From: Thamnocephalis sphaerospora
Taxonomy: Eukaryota; Zoopagomycota; Zoopagomycetes; Zoopagales; Sigmoideomycetaceae
Direction: 5' to 3'
Assembly (NCBI GenBank): GCA_003614735.1
Contig: KZ992554.1
Span: 1-31,851, forward strand
Length of the DNA stretch: 31,851 nucleotides
The translations under genes and the position numbers were made by a program. Numbering within the stretch: the stretch's first letter is position 1; each line of letters begins with the position of its first letter. A model generated the notes under the pieces. It saw nothing but the letters and a program-made list of their open reading frames with translations, searched no databases and had not been told where the DNA came from. Shown one piece after another: positions 1 through 10,761 of this stretch.

Positions 1-444
1 GGCGTCCATGGGCATGCAATGCATCATCTGGTAGATTTTTGCTCAGTAAAGCATTCCTCCGCTATTTGACAGTATACGTAGATCTTTGTGGGATGGCGAA
101 TTTGGTGGCATGATGTAAGGCAGGTAAAGCGCTTGGATTGTAAGAATATTCAAAGTTTGATGGCAGCAACTACAACTTGGGATGCAAACTGGCTGCTCTA
201 TTTCTTGCGCCTGATGACCGTTGATGTCGAATCGGATAGCAAGTTAAAGCAAGACGCACTCTTTGATTACACCTAGCACGTATGCAGTCGTCCATACCGC
301 GCACTTCCGGCGGTTGTGGGCCTGCAATACACTCTAATTGCGATTCCAAGGGTGCAATCAACTGAATAAATGACGAAAGACCATTACATTGAGATTCTGC
401 TGAACACACTTTATATTGATTACTATTATCAGCGTCTAGCGGCA
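1..444. other. left-edge region without a supported gene
   Basis: Both strands carry only short open frames here that lack recognisable domains or credible splice partners. The right part is the 3' flank of the minus-strand phosphatase that ends at 445, so some of it is presumably its 3'UTR. I see no tRNA, repeat or clear polyadenylation hexamer. Confidence 0.4.
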
Positions 445-2096
445 TTACGATGTCGTGCTTCCTTTGGATAGCGTAAACGAGCCCATTGGATACAGCGCGC
501 GGACAGTGCCATCGGGTAGAATCTCAAGCGCCGCTTGGTGGCCCCGAATGGCCTTGGAAATGCCCACGTCGATAACAAAAAAACGCTCGCGGCATCGCGA
601 GAGAATATGGCCGTCGTCCTGCACGGTATGCCCCACCACCATTCGCTTGGCGCCCATGGCGTCTAACGCACGCTGCAGTATTGCGCAGGCAGCCTCTTCC
701 GGGTCGTATACATAGCCGCGATACCATAGTGGGCCTTCGTTGCCGAGAATCGCTGGGGCCATTACTCTTTGGTTTTGTTTCTTGTCGGCGACATACTTTT
801 TCAGCTGTGTCTTGGCATATTGGTTGGTCTGGTACATGTTGCTTTCTGCCCACTCTGGCGTGATGCCTCCATGTGCAAATACGGTGTCGCCAACACGGTA
901 AACGACGGGAAGATTGGATAGTCGTTTGCCAAAGCGACCAAGTAGATCAAACGCTTTGGCACGGTCTAGCTCGCTGGAAAACTCCTTCTCGGACTCTCTA
1001 ACATAACGAAGATTGCCGGCAAGGTTCATGACCTCGTGGTTTCCCAAAATTTGGATGACCTAGGGTTGGCATCGTGCATACAACATTAACACTGCGCTGA
1101 TATTGACTGACCGCCATCGATACTTACTCTACCGCCGACCTTGTTTGCTGACTTTACCAAGTCTGGCAGCAGCTCAAGCATGCGATTAGTGTCGGGCCCA
1201 CGGTCTATAAGATCACCCTGTGGAGGATACGTCAGATGGTACACGCCGAGCTTGCGTTCTCTGTCGCCACCTACCGTCTGAACTAGGATGGTATTATCGC
1301 CGCCAATCCATTTGCCCTTTCGATTGGCAACGCCAGCCATTTGCAATACGCGAAGTGCCGATTTTATGTCGCCATGGAGGTCGCCGATGGCGACGATGCG
1401 GCGTTTCGCCAATTCACTTGCCAGCCTAAATGTTGCGTGCTCGGGATCTTCCCACTGTGGCGCACTCTTGGAAAGTCTGTCATCATCAATGATTTTCCAG
1501 CAGCGCGCACGCAAAATGGGGTCATTCTTTGGGCGTGCCCCACCGTCGTCGCCAATGAGTAGATGTAGTCCGTCGAGCATGATAGACCTGGATGCACCCA
1601 CGACGCTGACATCATGGCCAAGTAGATGCTCGGGTACAAAGCGGTGGCCATTGAGTGCGACTATCGGAGGCATATCGTAGCCGTATTGTAATGCGGTATG
1701 CCAGAAGAGATCTGCCGGCGTGGGCGATTGTATATCCAGTGAGACCTTGGAAAGACGCCGCCAAACGCTGCTTTTGGCTATTATTTGGCACATTTGCGAA
1801 ACTCCCGTAAAGCATTGCGGCTGTCGGGCCGAGTTGTCGATCGGAGAATTGTGTGGCAGCGCAGTCAATATGATTCCTTTGCCGAGCGCAACGTTGCCTT
1901 TGCCGAGACCTTCGCTGCCCGTTGCGCAGCGCTGTGTATATCCCAGCACTACTTCATCCGATGCTACCCCACCACAAGCATGATCATCATGCTTTTCCTG
2001 CGCAGAGCACCCTCTTTCGTATCTAACTGGTATATCGCATCTGGCAAAAGGCGTCAGAAACGCCAAGATCGTAATGGCAAGCTGTAAATGCACCAT
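445..2096 (-). CDS. secreted PPP-family metallophosphatase, Shewanella-like type (paralogue A)
   Basis: Predicted 508-residue calcineurin-like metallophosphatase. Three exons: 2096-1275, 1217-1128 and 1059-445. Intron 1 (1218-1274, 57 bp) is a multiple of three and stop-free; it was placed by the paralogue at 9.1-10.8 kb. Intron 2 is 1060-1127. Residues 1-20 form a signal peptide. About 215 residues of unassigned sequence follow, with cysteines at 57, 95, 103 and 199. The catalytic domain has all core motifs: GDLHGD (238-243), GDLIDRG (275-281), GNHE (310-313), HGG (367-369) and VVGHT (445-449), so two-metal phosphoesterase chemistry is expected. The motif set resembles bacterial-like PPP enzymes of the Shewanella-like group, some of which are secretory. 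The substrate is unknown. The start is the first ATG that gives a signal peptide; an ATATAAAG-like box lies about 15-20 bp upstream. Family assignment is strong, subgroup moderate. Confidence 0.88.
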
Positions 2097-3490
2097 AATG
2101 ACTGAAAGGCATATAAAGGACTAGCTTGAGAGAGAACGTGGGAGGGGCAGGCGCGGCATTGCCGCCGCCACTACAAATACGTTGAGCAGCCGCGTCATGC
2201 CAATGCGGGGCGCGCGCATGTACGATGTGCCTATTTCTGTGTCGTCCGTAGCACGTTACATCACCACGTGCAAAGCAGACATGCCGCGATGTCCAACATC
2301 ACCGCACAACATAACCATAACCATGATATACACGGATGAAATGACGGCACAGCAGACGCGGCCTACATTACTGTGCACAGCATAGGGAAAGTCGATGCTG
2401 CTAATGAATTGCACGAAAGCATTGCGCGAGCCTTCAACGCGGCAAGCGTCATCGCAGAGTAGCACGTTGCCAGAGCTACAAATAGCTTGCCACTCACCTA
2501 AATAGGTCGTGTGGTTCCCGATGGCCAATCAATGCGTCCAACACACGCTGGCCAGCATGTGCTCACCGCCAGGATAGTAGCGATTAGGTGCTCCTGGTTC
2601 ATGTCGATGCTGGCATGCTTTGGTAGCAACCTGTGTAAGGCCGCAGCCGCATGCGAAGCAGCTGTTCATCGTGCCAAAAACCCACGTTGCCATCCCATTT
2701 TTCGGATGATCACGTGTACAAATGCGTTCATTCTTTACCAGCGCCCATGTGCTCTATGACATACATTGTTTGTGCGGTTGTCATGATGCCCACGGCGAGA
2801 AAAACCAGTCGCTTTCATTACGTTTGGAAAACGTGCAAGTTTGCCACTGTTTTGATGAAGATGAAAACGGTAAAAGTGCATTCATGGCATTTTGGAAGAG
2901 AGGTCAGCAGGGCAGACCTAGCCAGTGCTATTGCTTCGTGAGAACAGCATGTGGTTATGGCGACGCCTGTGCGATGCTTGGCAGTATGATGATGCGTCTG
3001 TATGTTTTCATGCTACGAGAAGCTAGGCCGCATACATGTGCCTCTAAAGCGGCCGCACTTGGAAGCAGTTAGAAAAGCATGCGACAAAGTCTCGCTCTCG
3101 GCACCGCGCCTCCTGCTCAGCCTCAACTCTGGTGCAAATCTGAACGCACGATAAAGCAAAAGGCGCGCTTTGCAGCAATGTGCCCTAGCTGGTTGGTGTC
3201 TCTGTCAAACAGGCGACCGTGCGATACGGTCAGACCTGCGACCTGCAGGCCGGCCCTTTTCACCGGTCTCTCCACAAAACCCTTTGTTCGGCGTTATGCC
3301 CAGCTAGCCAAACAGCTTTATGCCACGTGATACTTGTTCGGTCTGAAAGACGCCGCACGGATGGGCTCGACCGCGCCCTTTTTGCTGTATGACACCCGGA
3401 GTAGTGGCGGCATGCGGTGATTGTGCCGCGCCACCCGCTTTGTCCCCTAACACCGCTCTTCTCGCAATTCACCCACAATCATTGCCAACA
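2097..3490. other. 1.4 kb gap between divergent phosphatase A and P450
   Basis: No gene can be supported with confidence. It holds the upstream regions of two divergent genes. On the minus strand at about 2602-2256 there is a suggestive stretch: an ATG at 2602, a GTGAGT donor near 2500 and a hydrophobic segment (about 2370-2310), but I could not join these by introns of normal length. Plus-strand frames at 2722-3072 and 3079-3330 have no recognisable features. Confidence 0.35.
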
Positions 3491-5681
3491 ATGTCCTTTG
3501 GAATATGCGCAAGCGTCGTCTCTGCCTTATTTGACTGGCATACAGCTGGTCTGCTTGCTGGTGTGCTGTTTCTTGCCAAGGTCAGCGCGCTACCGTTGCG
3601 CGTCGGCGGTGTATTCGGCTGACATGGTTGCGTCAATGCAGATCATACGGGGCGAGCTCTATTCCCCATTAGCGCGTCTGCCTGGAATACGCCCGGGATT
3701 CCTGGGCAAGTTCCATCTAAACTATGCCATTGTCGCCAACAGATATTTGCACGACTACATTTGGTTACACGAGCGCTATGGGCACATCGTCCGCGTAGGT
3801 GCGTATACATCGGCTCTAGGCTGCTGCGCCTGCTGACCACTTGCGCGGCAAACAGGCAACGATACAGTCCTCCTACGCGACCCACAGAGTGTTCGCCAGG
3901 TGCTCGGCTCCACAGCCTTCCCCAAAGGGTCCTTTTATCGCTCACTAGAAATTCACCGGGACAACATATTCGCGACGCGGTAAGTAGTAGGCTGAAGGTA
4001 AACTTGATAGTGGGCACCTGCTAATAGAGAGAATGAAACGCAGCGATGCCAGCTTCCACCGACGCCAGGTAAATTAGCAAAGCATCTCACAGCTGTGCAT
4101 CGCTTCGATTGCTTATAGTCTGCGTTAAATAGCGCCGTTTGATGAGCCCTATATTTTCTGTAACCTCCATTGCCAGCATGGAGCAACTAGTGCAAACATC
4201 CGGCATAGAGCGAATGGTTGAACGCGTGGCCGAGCACGCGACGACTGGTGCTACCTTTGACATTATGGAGCTATTGCTATGCATGGCATTAGTGAGTAAC
4301 AGTCTACCATGGCTTGTGTGCGCACCTGTGCTCACGTCGCTATCGTAGGATGTTATCGGCGAGGTATCCTTTGGAAAGTCGTTTGGATCTCTGCAGGCCA
4401 CGCAGAGTAGCCGTGCCTCTGAGATTCTCCAGCTGTTTGATGATACCACTAAGCTAGGAATCATTGCAAGTACAAACGACGGTGTGCTATGGCAATGACA
4501 TGCGCTTACAGGCTGGTCGTTTAGAAAGCCACCGTTGGCCCGCTCTGCCAGCCATGGCTGCTTCCAGGTTTTTTCCGCTCGGAACGTCGGCTAGTGGAGG
4601 TATGCGACTTGCGCATGTGCACATAGTACCCTACCAATAACACACCTTGTATAGTTTGCGCGCGACGCCATTAAACAGCGTCTTGGCAGTAAGAAAGACC
4701 AGCGTGGCCGCCCAAGGGACGTACTCCAGCGCCTTATCGACGCAGAAGACCCAGTGACCGGTGAGAAGCTTACCGAAGACCAGCTTATTGCCGAGTCTAT
4801 TGTGCAATTGTAAGCTACTCAACCTCCGTCCGACGGTGGCCATAAGCTTATCTGTCCTACTGCTGTGCCGTAGGATTGGCGGTACCGAGACAACCGGGCT
4901 TGCGCTCACTTGGTAAGTGTTCAGCAGGCGGCATCGGTGTTGTATCTACCATCGTTAGCCATTGCCAACACTCGCTCCAGGACGCTCCACTACCTGCTGG
5001 AAAACCCGCTGACGATGATGCGCCTGGCTGAAGAGCTACAGCAGGCGCTGCCTGATCGCGATAGGCCGGTTGAGTACGCGCAAGCAAAGGATTTGCCGTA
5101 TTTGAACGCAGTTCTCTACGAGGCACTCCGCTTGCGCCCACCTGGCTCTACTACGTTTAGGGAGACACCGCCTGGAGGCGCAGACTTGTGCGGCCACTAT
5201 ATTCCCGAAGGAGTAAGGCCTGAACCAGCCTGCATAATCTTGCTGCTGCAGCTAACACACTGCACCTACAGTGTTCGCTTATCATATCATTTTATTGCAT
5301 TCATCGACTGCCCGAGGTGTTTGGCGAGGACGCAGACCACTTTCGACCTGAACGCTGGATAGATTCTTCGCCCGAGCAGTTGTCATACATGCGTCAGATG
5401 TTCTTTGCGTTTTCCGCGGGAGCGCGAGCATGCATTGGCCGCAAGTAAGTGCAAGCACGACTGGTATGAGCACACCTCATGCTATATGCTGACGTGCCGG
5501 CGCTGATGTCGCAACTAGTTTGGCGTGGATGGAGCTGCGACTTGCGCTGGCTACACTAGTGCGCCGGTACGCTTTCCATGTGCCTGATGGCGTGGAAAAT
5601 GATATGGCAATATATCCCAAGTTCACGCTTCTGCCGCGTGGTGGCCAGCTGCGTCTGGCAGCCACACTCCGTGCCAAGTGA
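3491..5681 (+). CDS. cytochrome P450 monooxygenase
   Basis: Twelve exons give a 502-residue P450: 3491-3580, 3642-3798, 3856-3979, 4044-4068, 4133-4291, 4349-4469, 4529-4599, 4655-4809, 4874-4912, 4981-5212, 5272-5444 and 5519-5681. It starts with a hydrophobic N-terminal anchor, so it is probably an ER membrane enzyme facing the cytosol, reduced by NADPH-P450 reductase. Motifs in order: C-helix region HRRQRRL; I-helix oxygen-activation motif GGTETT (spanning intron 8); K-helix EALR (E-x-x-R); PERW; heme-binding FSAGARACIG with the cysteine thiolate ligand. All are intact and the length is typical of the family. Introns are 55-74 bp. Intron 6 has two equally good readings (see separate entry). 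Substrate unknown; the gene lies next to a valine-catabolism gene but I infer no pathway from that. AATAAA lies 113 bp after the stop. Confidence 0.92.
4466..4528 (+). other. P450 intron 6, ambiguous boundaries (possible GC-AG intron)
   Basis: The flanking exons must be in fixed frames, leaving two 59-bp solutions. One is GT-AG, 4470-4528 (donor GTACAA, acceptor AAAG), giving Ile-Ile-Ala-Thr-Thr-Val. The other is GC-AG, 4466-4524 (donor GCAAGT, acceptor TTTAG), giving Ile-Ile-Lys-Ala-Thr-Val. Both keep the downstream frame. The GC-AG version has the better acceptor and the same donor hexamer as three firmer GC-AG introns in this window. The CDS entry uses the GT-AG version. Confidence 0.6.
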
Positions 5682-6399
5682 CGTCCCGGTCAGTGCGCCA
5701 TGATGCCCAGCTCATTAAATATTGTATCGACTGCAACAATCTACCAGCAAGTCTGCTTTGCGAGTATACGCGCACATTTATGTACTGGTTCATAATAAAT
5801 ATACCTCTTCTGCAAGCGCGTGGTACAGGCAATGGGCTGGCGGATAAGTTGGCCAAGGCTGTGGCGGAGGCAACCAACGGTGTGCTGTCGGTTTGAAGCG
5901 TGAGCACCTCGGCAGCGCCAGTCACGCGAATCAGCCTGTTTGTGAGAGGCGCCAAAAGGTTACCTCGCTTATGCATCGTACTATTTGATAGCGTGGCCCA
6001 CGCGCGTGAGTAAAGCCGGAAAAACCGTAAAGCCAGCCAGGTCAATCCACCAAGCAGCACACCCCATCAACAGGTTGCACTCTAGACTGGAAGCCACTCA
6101 AGATTCTGCAGCACGTAGCCAACATTCGCGGTATTATTCGCTGCGGTCCATTGAACCATTGGGTCGCATAACCGTTTCATGGCTGGACTTGCATAGTACT
6201 AAAAACATTACATGCTGCTGGTGCGTGGGGTGCACTGCATTCGGGAGCTGCAGCGACATGCTGCGGATAATGTTCGCGCCAGCTGTGCTACTGGCCATGC
6301 TAGCATCGCTTGCCATGCGCTGAAAGACAAGCAGCTTACAATATGCAGCGCCTATATCGGTTAATTGTCCCCAGCGCATAGTGCGGCCTATATGAAAAC
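5682..6399. other. gap with a possible degenerate minus-strand gene (Pex11-like?)
   Basis: Apart from the P450 3'UTR, the minus strand carries one reading frame from about 6198 down to about 5800 that looks protein-like but is broken by TAG at 6084-6082 and TGA at 6069-6067. Before the stops it reads ...NVGYVLQNLEWLPV; after them it begins WGVLLGGLTWLALRFF and runs on with a Ser/Ala/Leu-rich tail. The order (Asn-Leu-x-Trp-Leu, then a hydrophobic membrane segment) recalls Pex11 family proteins. No GT-AG intron of normal length removes both stops. It may be a pseudogene, an unresolved small gene, or chance. Confidence 0.25.
5794..5799 (+). terminator. candidate polyadenylation signal AATAAA for the P450
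   Basis: An exact AATAAA hexamer lies 113 bp after the P450 stop codon in an AT-rich stretch, the usual distance for a fungal 3'UTR. No other hexamer was noticed nearby. Confidence 0.5.
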
Positions 6400-8209
6400 A
6401 TGCTGCCTTTCATTCGACGTGATCTATGCATCTATTCCCAGCACAACAGCCGTCGTTTTCTGCCGTCATCAATCAAGCTACCGTTACCAAGAGGCACTTT
6501 GCACGCAATACCCCCCTGCAGAAGCCTTTGTCCGTTAACTTCTTCTACACTATTCAAAAGTATCATGGACGTTTTGGTGAGATATAAAGCAATATGCGCG
6601 ACATTGCGTCCCGCCACAGGACTAACGTGCGCATTTGATGAAGCACCAGCCCAAAGTGCTTTACACGACAGCGGGAAGTGTGTGCATACTCACGTTAAAC
6701 CGACCGCAGGCGCTAAATGCACTAACAATCAGTATGGTGCAAATGATAGCGAGACGCTTTGAGGTAGGATATGCTGCAAACGTGCCAGCCACACGCGTGC
6801 AACCAATTAAACTGCCCGTTATGCAGGAATGGGAGCAGGATACTGACTGCCATGCAATTATCTTCAAGTCCAGCCAGGCAAAGGCATTCTGCACTGGCGG
6901 TGACATTCGAGGTAAGTTGGATAAGATAGCGGGCGGTTGCGGCAGAAGAGTGGCTAATTTGATCTGCAAGGTATTGCCAATGATTTGCGTGTCAACTACC
7001 AGCGGGTGATTGATCTTTTCGATGAGGAGTATCGGCTTGCGCACATGATTGCCACAATGAAAACGCCAATAGTGACTTTTGTTGATGGCATCGCAAGTAG
7101 GTACCATTGTGCGCAAACACCGTGCCTAACAGCATTTGCTTACGTTCTGGCCGCATTGCAGTGGGAGCTGGCCTTGGTATTGCAGTACACGCACCAATCC
7201 GCATCGCCACCGAGACAACCATGGTAGCGATGCCAGAGACAGCCATTGGGGGTTCACCCGACGTTGGCACCACTTTCTTTCTACCAAGACTAGCTGGTGA
7301 GATAGGCACGTATCTTGGGCTGACAGGACATCGTCTCAAGGGAGCAGACGTCGTGTAAGCAAGCACGTGTGCCATTCTGTTCATGACCATGTTGCTCAAA
7401 CGCGATCGCCACAGACACGCTGGCCTTGCAACGCACTTTGTGCCATCCGATCGTCTCGCTGAGCTGGAAAAGCATCTGCTGGCACTTTCCGAGCCCGACC
7501 TTGCTGAGCTGCGCCGAGTGGTGGATGAATTTGCCGTTCGTGCAGACTATTCAAGGTTTTCCTTGCTTCCACACCGCGCGGCCATTGACCGGCAAGTACT
7601 TGTCAGTCGGATGATGGCCGATTACAGTGACATAGTGCTTACACTGTCAACTAATGGCAGGTGCTTCAAGTATAATACCATGGAAGAAATCATTATTGCG
7701 CTCGGCCGGGAACGATCAAGGTGGGCACAAGATATCTTACACACGCTCGACAAAATGTCACCGCTAGGCCTTCGCGTAAGACGCAACAGCACACTTTAGC
7801 AAATGCGTTTACGCTAACGCACACAGTTAGGCGACACTTCATCAATTACGGTTCGGACGCAACCATGGCATCGCCGACTGTGTCCGCAAGGAGTTTGATA
7901 TGTCACAGAAGCTAGCAGTATGTGCCATGGCTAGCGTACGTGGCTCATATTTGCCATCTGATTCGTAACCGCTTGCAGGCTGCGCCTGATTTTATCGAAG
8001 GCATAATTGCTCTGGTGGTCGACCGCCGTCCGCCTGTCTGGTCTCCGCCCAGTCTTGCCGATTTGTCTGAAGACACCATGCACAAGCAATTTTATACGCC
8101 ACAAGCACCATTGCAAATTACGCTGCTCAATGCGGTCAACTTTGTCGCTTACCCTCACCAAAAGGGGCAAGTTTCTGGCGTGGAAGGCAATCTTCGCGGA
8201 CACATGTAG
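6400..8209 (+). CDS. 3-hydroxyisobutyryl-CoA hydrolase, mitochondrial
   Basis: Nine exons encode 436 residues: 6400-6576, 6644-6763, 6827-6911, 6971-7096, 7162-7354, 7415-7591, 7661-7775, 7831-7917 and 7979-8209. The first 59 residues, rich in Arg, Lys and Ser and poor in acids, look like a mitochondrial presequence; this exon joins in frame to [11 protein letters not shown], where the mature fold begins. The body follows human HIBCH closely: [27 protein letters not shown] (oxyanion-hole region), MGAGLG (170-175), and the signature [13 protein letters not shown] (193-205) with the conserved Glu195 and Asp203, then [18 protein letters not shown] and [14 protein letters not shown]-type enzymes hydrolyse 3-hydroxyisobutyryl-CoA in valine breakdown. 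The enoyl-CoA hydratase family is certain and the hydrolase subgroup very likely. Intron 6 is a GC-AG intron. Confidence 0.93.
7592..7660 (+). other. GC-AG intron (HIBCH intron 6), multiple of three and stop-free
   Basis: The 69-bp segment starts GCAAGT and ends AACTAATGGCAG. It has no in-frame stop, so the ORF reads straight through it. Removing it joins CG to G to make Arg and gives [15 protein letters not shown], which matches the human HIBCH segment without a gap; keeping it inserts 23 residues. A GT donor three to four bases downstream (GTACTT) would not preserve the frame with this acceptor. Confidence 0.8.
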
Positions 8210-8566
8210 CACCCTTTGCCGATGTGTGGCAGCGCCGTAACTTGTGGCATTTTCACTGTTGGAACGGCGCCGGCACATGACGATGTTTTAGGCTGAATTG
8301 TCGACACTTGGTTGTCTGGATTTCAACGTCCTATGCGTGTATTTGCAGTAACTCAACGATGACTCGGGTCCACACAACGGTTGCCCTTATTTGCACAACT
8401 CGTGATAAACAGCTGTTCAAAGTGTCGCACTGTGCCACTACCTAGGCCTTTCAAACAAACTTGCTCATCTCCAGGCGCTCTGGTGAATGTACAGATATAT
8501 ACAACGGTTTGATTTGGTGCCATTGCTGCAAGCCCGCGTCACATTATCTACTCTCTTCCTTCCTCA
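8210..8566. other. HIBCH 3' flank and upstream region of a small gene
   Basis: No gene is supported. The left part is presumably HIBCH 3'UTR. The right part has a TATATA box and a CT-rich stretch just before the ATG at 8567. Confidence 0.4.
8496..8501 (+). promoter_or_regulatory. TATA-like box upstream of the small gene at 8567
   Basis: TATATA sits 65 bp before the ATG at 8567 and is followed by a CTCTCTTCCTTCCTC pyrimidine stretch directly ahead of the start codon. This fits a fungal core promoter, but the gene itself is tentative. Confidence 0.35.
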
Positions 8567-8948
8567 ATGTACCAGTTAGGAACACGCAGCAGCGAATCGA
8601 CAAGTGGATCTCACACCGCCGATGCATATAACGACGGCAGCAATGCTCCCGAAGCATCTCAGCACCCAGCACTAGCTGTAGCCGGCGATGTTACATCGTA
8701 CTCTAGTCTGATCACGCTGGCAACAGCATCGCAACAGCGGTCCGTGCCAACATTTACACAGTCGTCAGATCGCTTCCCGGTCGCTTCTGACATGCAACTT
8801 GATGCTAGTAAAACAGCAAAAGTAATTTGGCGGAATGCTACACACGCAAGTAGCATGCGCAAAATTGCAGGTACAATTGGGCAACGGAGTAGTAGAATCA
8901 AAACGAGTGATTACATTTCCATTAGGGTGGGCGCACAAGTATGGCTGA
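8567..8948 (+). CDS. small hypothetical protein, about 108 residues
   Basis: Two exons are proposed: 8567-8870 and 8926-8948, with a 55-bp intron (donor GTACAA, acceptor TTTCCATTAG) of the size typical for this window. The protein is Ser/Thr/Ala-rich over its first 80 residues and ends with a more basic, structured-looking part (KVIWRNATHASSMRKIAG, then GWAHKYG). Without the intron the frame runs on and overlaps the antiparallel phosphatase B gene, which makes the spliced model more sensible. I do not recognise the family. The TATA box and pyrimidine-rich leader support transcription. It converges with phosphatase B, the stops being 111 bp apart. It could be a chance ORF. Confidence 0.4.
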
Positions 8949-9059
8949 TGCTTTGGAGTAAACGAGCACTGTCGCTGCAATTAACGGCAGCCGCTGTGCT
9001 GCTACGCCTGCTTCCCGTAGCTAAACGGATTTGGCCGGCGCGTCGTGCACAGCGAATCA

Positions 9060-10761
9060 TTATTCGCCACTCTTCCGCTTCCGCTCGCCAGAATTCGCTG
9101 CCGTTGGCCGCTTGTCATCGATGTCGGTGTCAACAGACTCGGACAGCTCCTGGACTCCGGACGGATAGATGCCGCGCACGCTGCCATTGGGCAAGATCTC
9201 CAGTGCTGCCTGATAGCCCAACATTGCCTTGGAGATACCCACGTCAATGACAAAGAAGCGCTTGTCGCAACGCGAAAGAATACGGCCATTATCCTGCATG
9301 GTATGGCCAACTACCATGCGCTTGGCACCCATGGCGTTCAGCGCACTCTGCAGCACACTGCATATGGTCTTCTCCGCTCCCAAAGCATAGCCGCGGTACC
9401 ACGTTGGGCCATCGGGGCCAAAGACGGCCGGCAGCTCCTCGAGCGCGCCGGCAAAGTACGCCATCAGATGTTGCGTGGCGTAGGCGTTGACCCGATGTAC
9501 AATACTGCTTGCCCATGCTGGCAGGATACCGCCATGTGTGAATACTGTGTCGCCAATCTGGTGCATTATAGGCAGGTTGAAGAGCCGCCGGCCAATATCT
9601 CCAGACGGGCTAAATGCAATTTTACGTGACTGGCGTGAGGCGAATTCGCTCGAGCGCTCTCGGACAAAGCTCAAATCCCCTAGCATGTTCATAAACTCGT
9701 GGTTGCCCAGGATTTGAATAACCTGAGACGCTTCGCAGGTTAGAAGGGCATACCAAGCATGCTGTGCATGCGGATGACTCTCTAAACGTACCCGACCACC
9801 TGCTTTGTTTGCCTCTTGCACGAGACGCGGAAACAAATTCAGAAGCTGAACTGTGTCGGGACCGCGATCAATAAGATCACCCTATGAGCAGGTACAAGTG
9901 AGAGGACTGCGTGAACGTATACGTCTATCGCAAGCAACTTACCGTTTGAACAAGGATAGTGTGGTTGCCACCAGCCCAGCTGTTGTTTTGGTGAATGACA
10001 CCGGCCATGCGCAGCACGCTAAGCGCGGATTCCATGTCGCCGTGAAGGTCGCCCACGGCCACAATACGGCGCTCGGCCATTTGCGACGATGGCCGGAATG
10101 TTGTATGTTTGGGATCTTCGTACTCTGGCGCATGGCTGACCCATGGCGCCACTGCGACGGAATCCCAGCAGCGAGCCTGCATGATAAAGGTTCTCAAAGG
10201 TGCCACTCCGCCGTCGTCATTGATGCGTACCGTCACGCCAGACTTGGTTGTCAGCTCCGTGTACGCGCCCATAAACTGCACGCTCGGGCTGAGCATGTGA
10301 ATGGGAATGAGACGGTGACGGGCAATGTCGATCACCGGCGGCAGATCGTAGCCGTACTGCAGTGCAGCGTTCCAAAAGACGCCTACAGTGGGTTTCTGCT
10401 GCGCGTCAATCAAAAGTCGGCTCATGTGGTCCCACACGTCGCGTTCTGCGGTGATCTGGCATGTCTGCGTCGTTGTCTCCTGGCAAGCGGCCTTTAGCGC
10501 CTCGATGGTGCTGGATTTGTGCGGCCGATTGCTAAGCATGATGCCGCGATCGTTCATCATTCTGTACGCGGCAAGCGCCTCGTTGCCATTTGCGCAGCGC
10601 TGCATATACCCCAGCACCACGCTTGAGGACGGCACGTTCCAGAATGCACCGTCGGACCCTGCTTGCTCCTGCGGCGTTTCATGATATTCCACCGGAAGGG
10701 TGCCCTCGATGGGTGATGCCAATAAGGCTAGCGCTAGTGCAGCAATCAGAGTGTATTTCAT
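9060..10761 (-). CDS. secreted PPP-family metallophosphatase, Shewanella-like type (paralogue B)
   Basis: Predicted 523-residue paralogue of the phosphatase at 445-2096. Exons are 10761-9943, 9881-9792 and 9722-9060; introns of 61 and 69 bp fall at the same codons as in paralogue A, and the middle exon is exactly 30 codons in both. A clear signal peptide (residues 1-20, Leu/Ala-rich) precedes the N-terminal domain, which shares VVLGYxQRC, CQI, LQYGYD, INDDGG/IGDDGG and ARCW with paralogue A. The catalytic motifs GDLHGD (237-242), GDLIDRGPD, GNHE, THGG and VVGHT are intact. A Lys/Arg/Glu-rich tail extends the C-terminus beyond that of A. It should enter the secretory route; the substrate is unknown. 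Paralogy is seen directly; a role in phosphoprotein or polyphosphate hydrolysis would be a guess. Confidence 0.9.

Noticed and set aside
9045-10497. Plus-strand ORFs opposite phosphatase B
   Set aside because: Antisense to a gene with complete catalytic motifs and a paralogue; no domains.
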